This document shows positions 17,894 through 24,997 of a stretch of 32,370 bases of DNA, piece by piece. Made by a program: the position numbers and the translations under genes. Source of the stretch: Caryophanales bacterium UBA6768 (GTDB lineage: Bacteria; Bacillota; Bacilli; Bacillales_D; Amphibacillaceae); assembly GCA_002453315.1 (NCBI GenBank), contig DKGO01000047.1:1-32370 (forward strand). Direction: 5' to 3'. Every line of letters begins with the position of its first letter. Within the stretch, counting starts at the first letter, position 1. Below the pieces are notes generated by a model. That model was given only the letters and a program-made list of their open reading frames with translations, was not told the DNA's origin and did not search any database.

Positions 17894-19063
17894 TTAAACA
17901 ATTGCTTCCTCTATTAATAAATCCTTTTCAGCAAATCTTTCAAAACGTAAAGGAGTAAAGTCAATATTCTCATATTTTCCTGTACGAATATACTCTGACA
18001 TTCCTCTACCGACTGCTGGTGCCTGTTGCATTCCATGACCACTAAAACCGACCGCCATATGGTACCCTTTTAATTCTGGATGCTCCCCTATGATAGCATT
18101 TTGATCAATAGTATTATAGCTATAAATTCCAGCCCAACCACTTTGGATTTTTGCTCTTTCAAAGTTAGGGATACGGTTAGCAAGTATTGGCCAAAGGAAT
18201 TCAGTAAAGAAGGAACGATTCCAAGAAAATTCGATACCGGGCTTCACATCTTCTGAAAAACCAGAAATAACTGAACTCCCTTCATGACGGAAATAGACCC
18301 CTGTCGGATCTACCGTTAATGGCAACATATTCTTTAACGGTTCCGCAACATCAAATTGAATGATTTGCCTTTTTAAAGGATTAATAGGAAGGGTCACACC
18401 TACAGTTTCACTAATAGCTGGAGCCCAAGGACCGGCACAATTAATAACAATCGGTGCACGATAAGTATCTCCTCCCGTTGTTTTAATGCCACTTACTTTA
18501 CCTGCCTCTTGAAGTATTTCCCCAACTTCCTCATATATATATGTGGCACCCATTTGTTTTGCTTTTTTAATGTAACCTTGCATCACAGAATAGGGATCTA
18601 AATATCCATCTTTACTGGAGTAAAGTCCCCCGGCAATATCATCAAGATTTAATTCAGGGATAACCCTAAGTAATTCATCATGATACAGAAGCTCTGAATT
18701 AATATTGTATCCATTTTGAAGCTTAGCCTGTGTTTCTAATTGTTTCATACTTGTTTCGTTTTTTGCCAAAAATAAATAACCATTCTGGCGAAAATCAATT
18801 TCTGCCCTTTCCCCATCTACTGCCATATCCTCAGGGAAGGTAGAGTATTTTTCAACCGCATATTTACCCATTTGTACATTAACTGCAGTGGTGAACAGCT
18901 GTCTAATTCCGCCTGCGCTTCGCGGTGTAGAGGAGAATTCATATAATTTATCTTTTTCAAAAATAATAATTTCCCCAGTGTAGCCATCGTTTAATAAATT
19001 GTATGCTATACTAGAAGCGATAACACCGCCGCCCACGATAATAATATCTGTTTGTTTACCCAT
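17894..19063 (-). CDS. FAD-dependent oxidoreductase, D-amino acid oxidase/DadA family
   Basis: A 389-residue flavoenzyme. The N-terminal dinucleotide fold IIIVGGGVIASSIAYNL (GxGxxA form) with E36 at the end of beta-2 binds FAD. STPRSAGGIRQLF (about 46-58) and the C-terminal VGFSGHGMQQAPAVG, which covers the flavin, are typical of the glycine/D-amino acid oxidase and sarcosine oxidase branch. It would deaminate an amine or amino acid to an imine or keto product, giving electrons to oxygen or the respiratory chain. First gene of the minus-strand operon with an aminotransferase and aldehyde dehydrogenase. RBS AGGGGTGAAAG is excellent but lies in a possible stem (see the leader entry). Confidence 0.91.
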   Translation of the reverse strand: MGKQTDIIIVGGGVIASSIAYNLLNDGYTGEIIIFEKDKLYEFSSTPRSAGGIRQLFTTAVNVQMGKYAVEKYSTFPEDMAVDGERAEIDFRQNGYLFLAKNETSMKQLETQAKLQNGYNINSELLYHDELLRVIPELNLDDIAGGLYSSKDGYLDPYSVMQGYIKKAKQMGATYIYEEVGEILQEAGKVSGIKTTGGDTYRAPIVINCAGPWAPAISETVGVTLPINPLKRQIIQFDVAEPLKNMLPLTVDPTGVYFRHEGSSVISGFSEDVKPGIEFSWNRSFFTEFLWPILANRIPNFERAKIQSGWAGIYSYNTIDQNAIIGEHPELKGYHMAVGFSGHGMQQAPAVGRGMSEYIRTGKYENIDFTPLRFERFAEKDLLIEEAIV

Positions 19064-19067
19064 TCTT

Positions 19068-19098
19068 TCACCCCTAAAAGCATTATAGGGGTAATGCT
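19068..19098 (-). promoter_or_regulatory. Leader with two mutually exclusive hairpins over the RBS
   Basis: Read on the minus strand, AGCATTA (19098-19092) can pair with TAATGCT (19085-19079), 7 bp with a 6-nt loop. Alternatively TTACCCCTA (19094-19086) can pair with TAGGGGTGA (19076-19068), 9 bp with one wobble, which would hide the AGGGGTGA ribosome binding site of the oxidoreductase gene. The 5' arms overlap, so only one can form. The first repeat might instead be a protein operator. Confidence 0.45.
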
Positions 19099-19183
19099 AA
19101 CATATAATAATCCCGGATTCTATGGCTAAATTGCACAATTCTTGTATAGATAAATAGTGATTAGTTTATTGTAGACAAAAACA

Positions 19184-19228
19184 AAAAACCTTTGAATTAT
19201 GAATAAGTAAACGTTTTCAGAGGTTTTT
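19184..19228. terminator. Possible bidirectional terminator upstream of the transposase gene
   Basis: AAAAACCTTTGAA (19184-19196) pairs with TTCAGAGGTTTTT (19216-19228), 13 positions with one mismatch, 19-nt loop. T tract on the plus strand and A tract on the other side. It lies in the gap (19064-19385) between the FAD oxidoreductase leader and the IS, which otherwise shows no gene. Confidence 0.5.
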
Positions 19229-19385
19229 TAATGTTTTATCTATTTGGTCAATGTGTACATATTTGAAAAAAATTGATCTGACTTTTCTTGAAATAAGCGA
19301 AATTGAACCTTACAATTATTTCATAAGTGGAGTAAATTTCATAATTCCAAGCCCATGTGGGGCAAGGGTTTAAAAAGTTAAAAAA

Positions 19386-19457
19386 GGAAGTACCTCCCCA
19401 AATCTTGTATAATGGTAGTTAGAGAATACTATCCAAAAAGACTGGAGGAATACTTCC
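19386..19457 (+). promoter_or_regulatory. RBS-sequestering inverted repeat around the transposase promoter
   Basis: GGAAGTACCTCC (19386-19397) is complementary to GGAGGAATACTTCC (19444-19457), apart from two unpaired bases. The 3' arm contains the transposase RBS (GGAGG at 19444-19448). A perfect TATAAT at 19408-19413 lies between the arms, so native transcripts would start near 19420 and lack the 5' arm, while read-through transcripts would carry both. No good -35 box is seen. Confidence 0.55.
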
Positions 19458-19458
19458 T

Positions 19459-20820
19459 ATGTCCATTATACGACAACCTAGTTTATTTAGCATCCAAGAG
19501 TTATACGACATGCAACCTACCCAAAAGTATGATGCCATCATCTCAGCGATTAATATGGATGCGATTTATTATGAAGTTTGTAAAAGATCTAGATTAGGTG
19601 CACCAACAGAACTCAATTATGCCGCCATGATTATTTCTATTTTCATTCGGTACGTCGAACGTATCCCAACGATTAAGGATCTTATTAAACGTCTCGACGA
19701 TGATATTGCCTTTAAACTTAACTGTGGGTACCTTGTTTCCGATGCTGTTCCGTCAGAGGCTTCTTATTCTAGGCTTTTGACAAAACTGAGTGAATCCAAC
19801 ATCTTAGAAAAAGTTCAAGAGCAACTGATTGTTCAAGCAATAAAAGAAGGCTTTATTATCGACGATACTATTGCCATTGATGCCACACATTTCGAAGCCC
19901 GTGATAAAGCACCAACTAAGAAAAAAGAAGAGGCGCCAAAGGAACCAAAGAAACGTGGTAGAAAATCCAAAGCTGAGCGTGATCAATGGTTACAAGAACA
20001 AGCCGAAATAGAAGCAAACAAATCAATATACGAAAAGAAAATCGTTGACCAACTTGACACTGATCTATCCGAGTTACGTTCTAAAGTTCCACGAGGCCCT
20101 GAATGGGGCATTAAGAAAAACTCAGAAGGTAAAAACGAATTTTGGTATGGCTATAAGGGCCATTTAGCTGTTGGAGCAACAAGTCAGTATATTTTACAAT
20201 CCCTTTTTTCATCAGGAAACTTAAATGATGGAAAAGCTGCGATTGCATTACTTAAAGGATTAGATGAGCGATTATCACTTCCTCATTTGCGTTATCAAAC
20301 AATGGATGCCGGTTATGATTATGAGCCAATCTATGAACAAGTTTATCGAATGAGGCAACAGTCAGTCATTGCCTACAATAAGCGTAATGAATCTGAACCC
20401 ATTGGTTTCGATCAACACTTTGCACCCACTTGTTTTAGGGAACATTCCTATCGATATGATAGTTATGATGCTAAGTATGAAACTTTAAAATACACAAGAC
20501 CTAAAGAATGCATTGACTGTCCCCTAGCTAATGAAGGCATCTGCCAGAAAGTATTTAAAATGAAAATTACCAAAGATCTTAGAAAACACACTGCACCAGC
20601 AAGGGGTTCGAACGCTTGGAAAAAGATATACAATCAACGTACAGCTGTTGAAAGGGTCAATGCCTATTTAAAAGAATTCTTTCAATTAAATAATGTTCGT
20701 TATCGAACTGGAAAAAGAGCTAAGATACACTTTGATATAGTCACACTTATTTATAATGCTTCAAAGTTAGCAGTAGATCGTTTAAATAATGCATTACAAA
20801 ATCAGACGCAAGTTGCTTAA
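19459..20820 (+). CDS. DDE-type IS transposase (IS4/IS5/IS1182-like, DUF772 N-terminus)
   Basis: A 453-residue transposase, apparently intact. An N-terminal DUF772-like domain (about 35-120, RLGAPTELNYAAMIISIFIRYVERIPTIKDL-type helices) precedes the RNase H-fold catalytic domain. The likely triad is D141 in IAIDATHF, D283 in TMDAGYD and E398 in TAVERVNAYLKEFF. A lysine/glutamate-rich insert (150-180) and a small cysteine group C351, C354, C362 lie between. These features fit the IS1182/IS5-type DDE_Tnp_1 families; the exact IS name is not recognised. The ATG at 19459 follows GGAGG by 10 nt. No frameshift or stop is present, so it may still move. Confidence 0.88.
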   Translation: MSIIRQPSLFSIQELYDMQPTQKYDAIISAINMDAIYYEVCKRSRLGAPTELNYAAMIISIFIRYVERIPTIKDLIKRLDDDIAFKLNCGYLVSDAVPSEASYSRLLTKLSESNILEKVQEQLIVQAIKEGFIIDDTIAIDATHFEARDKAPTKKKEEAPKEPKKRGRKSKAERDQWLQEQAEIEANKSIYEKKIVDQLDTDLSELRSKVPRGPEWGIKKNSEGKNEFWYGYKGHLAVGATSQYILQSLFSSGNLNDGKAAIALLKGLDERLSLPHLRYQTMDAGYDYEPIYEQVYRMRQQSVIAYNKRNESEPIGFDQHFAPTCFREHSYRYDSYDAKYETLKYTRPKECIDCPLANEGICQKVFKMKITKDLRKHTAPARGSNAWKKIYNQRTAVERVNAYLKEFFQLNNVRYRTGKRAKIHFDIVTLIYNASKLAVDRLNNALQNQTQVA

Positions 20821-20836
20821 AATTAAAGATTAAAGT

Positions 20837-20969
20837 CTGTGTGGACACCGGCTTCACGTAGACTCCTACAGGAAAAGCAACAGCCGAAAATCCATTTAAT
20901 ACGTTTACCAAACGTATTAAATTAGTTGAGGCGTTGCCTGTGGAAAGCGAAGTGAAGCCGGCAACACAG
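20837..20969. repeat. Palindromic 133-bp repeat element (MITE-like)
   Basis: The ends are imperfect inverted repeats: CTGTGTGGACACCGGCTTCA at the left against the complement CTGTGTTGCCGGCTTCAC at the right. Inside, ACAGG-AAAAGC and GCGTTGCCTGT continue the pairing. At the centre ATTTAATACGTTT (20894-20906) and its exact complement (20910-20922) form a 13-bp stem with a 3-nt loop. The whole could fold into one long hairpin. GC content is well above the flanks. It has no coding capacity. Confidence 0.65.
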
Positions 20970-21081
20970 AAAACAATAATTTTTAAATTTTTAGATTAAG
21001 GAATTCTGTTAAACTGTAACTTTTTAAAAAGAGTAATTATGAAATTGACTCAAGTGTAGTAAATAATGGGAAATATTTGGT

Positions 21082-21224
21082 TTTAAAGCAATCCAGCGAC
21101 ATTTAAGAGCAGTCTTAGCTTAGTATCCGTCTATGTGCGATACCGTTACCCTACAGTATAAGTGCAATAATCTGCGTTTTAAGTGCAGTCATCGTCAGTA
21201 TAAGTACGATTCCCCTAGGTTTTA
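21082..21224. repeat. Degenerate tandem repeat array with about 21-bp period
   Basis: Related units built around TAAGTGCA occur with nearly constant spacing: AGTGC at 21161 and 21182 and AGTAC at 21203 are each 21 bp apart. A weaker AAGAGCAGTC copy is at 21105 and an AAAGCAATC copy at 21085; a TATGTGCGATACCG copy lies at 21132. The array abuts the 3' end of the CdaR-type gene. It fills the rest of the 20970-21221 gap, in which no gene is seen. Confidence 0.5.
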
Positions 21225-22436
21225 GTTTGACCGCCCCGGAATTTCGCTAGAATTTTTAACAATGGAATAAAGTAATACACAATGTTGGAAGTTTTTAATG
21301 TCAATCGAGGTCATTTCTTCCAACTTATTAAGTCGATAAATAACCGTATTACGATGAATATATAAAGTATTAGCAGCACCAGTAATATTCATGCCACTTT
21401 CACAATAAGCGATAAATGAGCTCATAATATCTAAATAGATTTTATCATTTCTAATTTTGTTAAGACGAAATAATACTCGCTTTTTAAATGTTTGGTCGAT
21501 TTTATTAGGTAGTAAATCTACCATCACATCCCAATCATGATAGCTTAAAACATTTCTTGAACTATTTAATTGTTCATATTCGAGTAGTAAATGTTCTGCT
21601 TCCTGATAAGACTCGTGAATGCTAAAAATTGAATCGGCCAGTTTTCCGACGGTAATGTAAATGTCGGAATCGTAATGTTTTTTTAACCTTCTTAATAATT
21701 TATAACTTTGGGTATAAAAATGTTCCAGAAATTCATGATACTCATCCTCAGATGACACTGTCAGCAAGAGTAATATTTCACCTTTATTGAGAAAGTTAAC
21801 CTTCATTAACTGATTTGATTTGAAAAATAACTTCACTTCATTAATTAAATGTTCTTTGAGATTTCTTAATGTAAAGGAGTAGACAAGTTCATCAAATTCC
21901 TTCATTAAAAAATCACTTAGAGTAACAATGATACAGAAGGACATTTTTTCTGTATCTATTTGTAATTCTTTACAATATTGGATGGTACGTGCTTCATTTT
22001 TAGTATCGTTAAAAAGCAGATATTGTAAATACGTTTCTTCCATTTCGGCTTCTAGATCTGCCAATTGTTTATAATAGGTTTCTTGCCACATTAATTCAAC
22101 ATAATGTTTCGTTAATTCGGCATGGGGCCTTACCTCTTCTGGGGGGCCAATAATTCCTAAAACACCTACGATTTCTTGTTTGAAAGTCAACGGTACTGCA
22201 ATTCCCGGAAGTACATTATGTAACCCTATCACATCTTCTTTATCGAAGGTAATAAAGTCGTTACTATCAATGACCTGTTTGTAGGCTGGATGAAAGGTAC
22301 CAACCCTATCAAGATTGGAATCACCAATAATAAATCCTTTTTCATCACTTAAACTTATCGGAAAAGGTAATGTCTCTGAAACCGTTTTCACGATGTTTTG
22401 TGCAATTTGTACGAACCCCTTCACCGGCTCCACCAC
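21222..22436 (-). CDS. CdaR/PucR family transcriptional regulator (sugar-diacid-recognition domain)
   Basis: A 404-residue regulator with the CdaR layout: N-terminal putative sugar diacid recognition domain (about 8-140, with IIGDSNLDRVGTFHPAY and PGIAVPLTFKQEIVGVLGIIG), a middle GGDEF-like region (about 150-300) and a C-terminal PucR-type helix-turn-helix (about 349-373, containing GAANTLYIHRNTVIYRLNKLEE). Such proteins usually activate catabolic genes for diacids, purines or amino acids. It diverges from the decayed ornithine cyclodeaminase-family gene and lies near the oxidase-aminotransferase-aldehyde dehydrogenase operon, which are its likely targets. The start is uncertain: GTG at 22436 has only a weak GGGTG site, and a GTG at 22424 is possible. 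Confidence 0.87.
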   Translation of the reverse strand: MVEPVKGFVQIAQNIVKTVSETLPFPISLSDEKGFIIGDSNLDRVGTFHPAYKQVIDSNDFITFDKEDVIGLHNVLPGIAVPLTFKQEIVGVLGIIGPPEEVRPHAELTKHYVELMWQETYYKQLADLEAEMEETYLQYLLFNDTKNEARTIQYCKELQIDTEKMSFCIIVTLSDFLMKEFDELVYSFTLRNLKEHLINEVKLFFKSNQLMKVNFLNKGEILLLLTVSSEDEYHEFLEHFYTQSYKLLRRLKKHYDSDIYITVGKLADSIFSIHESYQEAEHLLLEYEQLNSSRNVLSYHDWDVMVDLLPNKIDQTFKKRVLFRLNKIRNDKIYLDIMSSFIAYCESGMNITGAANTLYIHRNTVIYRLNKLEEMTSIDIKNFQHCVLLYSIVKNSSEIPGRSN

Positions 22437-22592
22437 CCAAGTTTGGTAATTATACTGCCAGATATAACGTTAATTTATGCAAAATCTCACAAAATTATTA
22501 GTTATATTGTCTATATTAATTGTACAATATTTATGTTAAATTACAAAATAATCACTTATTGCAAGGTGATGAAGGGAAAGGAGATGTAACAG

Positions 22593-23525
22593 TTGTTATA
22601 CCTTAACGAAGCATCGATTAGTAAAACAGTATCAATGAAAGATTTAATCGATGGCATTGAACAAGCATAAGACATTTACGAACAAAATACCTTTAAAATG
22701 CCGACAAGAAGTCAAATTCGAGATGAGAAAACACACTTTTGCTAATGCCTTGTATTACAGAAGATTATATGACGACAAAATCGATCACTGTATTTCCAGA
22801 AAACAAACAAATACCAACAATCCATGGTTTAGTTGTCTGAATCATACGGGGGAAATTAAAGCATTAGTCAATGGTACCTATCTGACAGGAGTAAGAACAG
22901 GAGCCATTGGTGGCTAGGCAGTTCGCCGTTTAGCAAAACAAGACGTTTCTAAACTTTCTATCATCGAAGCAGGTGTTCATGGGCTATATCAAAAGATTGC
23001 AGCGTGTAAGGAACGAGAGTTTACAGATGTTTATGTCTATCACCACAAAAAGTGAGAAAGTCACCAAACTATTCAATCGATTGAAACAACATTTAAAAAA
23101 TCATAATAACATCCATGCGGTGACACTGTCGAAGAGGCGGTTGAAGTGGCTGACGTCATTATTACTGCTACGAATTCATATGAACCAGTACTACCAAATG
23201 ATGAAAAACTATTAAAAGGAAAATTAATTGTTGGTGTCGGTTCCTTTCAACCGACAATGAGAGAATTCCCTGAAGCATTGTATAAAGTGACGTCCCGTAT
23301 ATTCATCGACACACATGATGCCATCGAAGAATTGCGACTCCATTAAAAAATAACTGGATTACCGAAGATATGGTTCAAACGTTAGCATCCCATATCACCA
23401 AAGGTGACGCCATAGATAAAGATGAAACGAATATTTTCAAATCAACTGAAGTAGCATTATTCGATGCAGTAACAGCCTCGATGATTTATGAGAAGGCAGT
23501 CAAAACAGGGACAGGGATGAATTAA
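22593..23525 (+). pseudogene. Ornithine cyclodeaminase/mu-crystallin family gene, decayed
   Basis: Joined pieces of the frames recreate an ornithine cyclodeaminase-family dehydrogenase. It starts at TTG 22593 (LLYLNEASISKTVSMKDLID), with AAAGGAG 9 nt upstream. Stop TAA interrupts at 22667; MPTRSQIRDEKTHF follows in the same frame, then the frame shifts near 22735 to PCITEDYMTTKS. IHGLVV, LVNGTYLTGVRTGAIGG and VRRLAKQDVSKLSIIEAG follow, with a TAG near 22916. EEAVEVADVIITATNSYEPVL, GVGSFQPTMREFPEALY and a tail KNNWITEDMVQTLASHITKG up to TAA 23525 complete it. Several stops and frameshifts make it inactive. The intact form would be an NAD-dependent amino acid dehydrogenase or cyclodeaminase, divergent from the CdaR-type regulator. 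Confidence 0.85.
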
Positions 23526-23589
23526 TATAATTTGTAAGTGAAATTAAACTATTGATGCTAGTATATTCTTTTAGTTAATAACTGGTTTT

Positions 23590-23790
23590 CTCAATCCCGA
23601 TTTGACATTGTTTTATCTATCGATTGATAATAGATACCCCTTGGTACAGGAGCACTTCACACATTTTTTGAATTGGATAATTTTCTTTTTGGTCATGAAT
23701 AAAGTCAGTAATCTTAGTGGTCGTCTATTTCTTTTCTAATATGGCATAGCCTTTTTTAATATTTCATTCTCCTGCTGATGCTCAAGCATT
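23590..23790 (-). pseudogene. IS3-family transposase remnant (orfA end/orfB start)
   Basis: On the minus strand the sequence translates, across frameshifts, to the end of an IS3-type OrfA (LEHQQENEILKKAMPY) followed by the start of OrfB (KITDFIHDQKENYPIQKMCE, then VPRGIYYQSIDKT). These are the coiled-coil end of OrfA and the HTH_21 region at the start of OrfB. Internal stops and frame changes show it is dead. The DDE catalytic domain is absent. Confidence 0.75.
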
Positions 23791-24129
23791 AATGAAATTA
23801 GTGAAGATTTACATGTAAGGTTACTGGAGCAAACATATACGGAGTAAGAAGTTGAAATTATTTTATGTCCCTATAATTTTGGGAGCAGGATAAGGTTCGA
23901 AAGTAGAATCAGAAGATTGAAGTTTTTATGGATGTAACATGGAAGTTAAAATTATTGATTTTGGGGTAAGAAAGGTAGTATTGGGGAATTTAGACATTGT
24001 AGTAAGATGCTTTAAAAATTTGTAACAATAAATAGTAAAAACATTCAATTTCATTTATAAAAAAATATAAAAAGAGTCAATAAAAAAACGAATTAAATGA
24101 ATACTTTACGTTATAAGGAGTTTTGAAGG

Positions 24130-24303
24130 ATAGAAAAAAATACACAGAAAGGTTCTGACCCGTGGTCTGATCTATGGCTCAGCAAAAAAGATATTGGTGG
24201 AGGTAAAAATATAGCTATTTGAACACTTGATAATATAGAAAATGTCTTATACAATATGTCCCAAACATTCAGTGAAGTTGTTAGGGTTGTTAATATAGTT
24301 TAG
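24130..24303 (+). pseudogene. Possible decayed short gene of unknown function
   Basis: AAGGAG at 24115-24120 precedes a frame that begins at a non-start ATA (24130) and reads EKNTQKGSDPWSDLWLSKKD, then IGGGKNIAI, then TGA at 24220, then TLDNIENVLYNMSQTFSEVV to TAG at 24301. The residue mix looks protein-like, and DPWSDLW resembles the N-termini of some membrane transporters, but no family is recognised. It could be the truncated 5' end of a lost transporter gene, or chance. Confidence 0.3.
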
Positions 24304-24443
24304 TTATTAGAATGTAGACATTTTTGATTACTTGGTAGTCAAATTAGCTATTACAGTAAATAGAATTAGAATACATCTGTGGTTTTGATAGATGTCGAAG
24401 TGATACTAACCTAAATAGGCTATTGATACTGTAAGAAACTTCC

Positions 24444-24477
24444 AAAGAGGATTGATGATAATAATCATTCCTCTTTT
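24444..24477 (+). terminator. Probable Rho-independent terminator
   Basis: AAAGAGGATTGAT (24444-24456) pairs with ATCATTCCTCTTT (24464-24476) over 13 positions with one mismatch and a 7-nt loop, ending in TTTT. No intact gene precedes it, so it probably belonged to a gene now decayed. Confidence 0.6.
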
Positions 24478-24997
24478 AATTAGTTAATCTAAAAGAGTAA
24501 CCCTCTTTCTAAATAATATCACAAGATTAAATTTTGAAGAGTATTTGTTTTCTCTAAACGTATTCCACTCTTAGTGTAGTATAAGTTTTGGTACCTCCAG
24601 TATATTATATTATTTTTAAATAAATTTGTGCACTATGCACGAAAGAACAAAAAGCTGTTAAACAATGCTAATGCTATTTTTCGACCAATTGCAGAGCCCG
24701 ATATAAAGATATATATCCTAAAAATTGTTCACTTTAACTATATCAATGTAATCATAATAATTTATAATATATATAATTTCAAAACTATTTTTGGGGTGGT
24801 GTTATTATAATCCGGATTGAAAACTATTTAGGAGGTGAGCTGTCGGTTAATCTGAAAAAGAGAATCAGGATGTTAATATAGAAATCACTAATTTGTAAAC
24901 GATGGAATAATAAATACAAACAGTTGAATTTTAAGGTTGAATTACAATTTCCAAACAATAAAATTTAGAAGTTAGAAAGGGGAATTAATAGCCGACT

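Larger units (their letters stand above)
19386..20820 (+). mobile_element. Insertion sequence (minimal extent; ends not resolved)
   Basis: The element contains one intact transposase gene and its leader. I could not identify terminal inverted repeats or a target duplication by eye, so the limits given are those of the leader hairpin arm and the stop codon. A 133-bp palindromic element follows 16 bp after the stop. The IS lies between the FAD oxidoreductase operon and the CdaR-type regulator gene, probably separating parts of one catabolic locus. Confidence 0.7.
23526..24997. other. Decayed non-coding region of 1.5 kb with IS and ORF remnants
   Basis: No intact gene is found. It holds an IS3-family remnant (about 23590-23790, minus strand), a broken short ORF (24130-24303), a terminator-like hairpin (24444-24477) and a small palindrome GTGCA-CTA-TGCAC (24628-24640). 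The rest is AT-rich without recognisable features. The promoter of the following ornithine cyclodeaminase-family gene should lie in its last few hundred bases but was not clearly identified. Confidence 0.6.

Noticed and set aside
19101..19160. Possible SigL (sigma-54) promoter for the oxidoreductase operon
   Set aside because: The TGGC and TTGC elements present are spaced 4 bp apart rather than 7, and are on the plus strand.
19312..20900. Terminal inverted repeats of the intact IS
   Set aside because: Left and right flanks aligned by eye gave only chance-level matches; the ends remain unassigned.
22651..23346. Three separate small ORFs
   Set aside because: They are pieces and out-of-frame stretches of one decayed ornithine cyclodeaminase-family gene.
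24628..24810. 60-codon frame starting at GTG within the palindrome GTGCA-CTA-TGCAC
   Set aside because: No RBS, AT-driven composition (Ile/Asn/Tyr-rich end) and no recognisable family.
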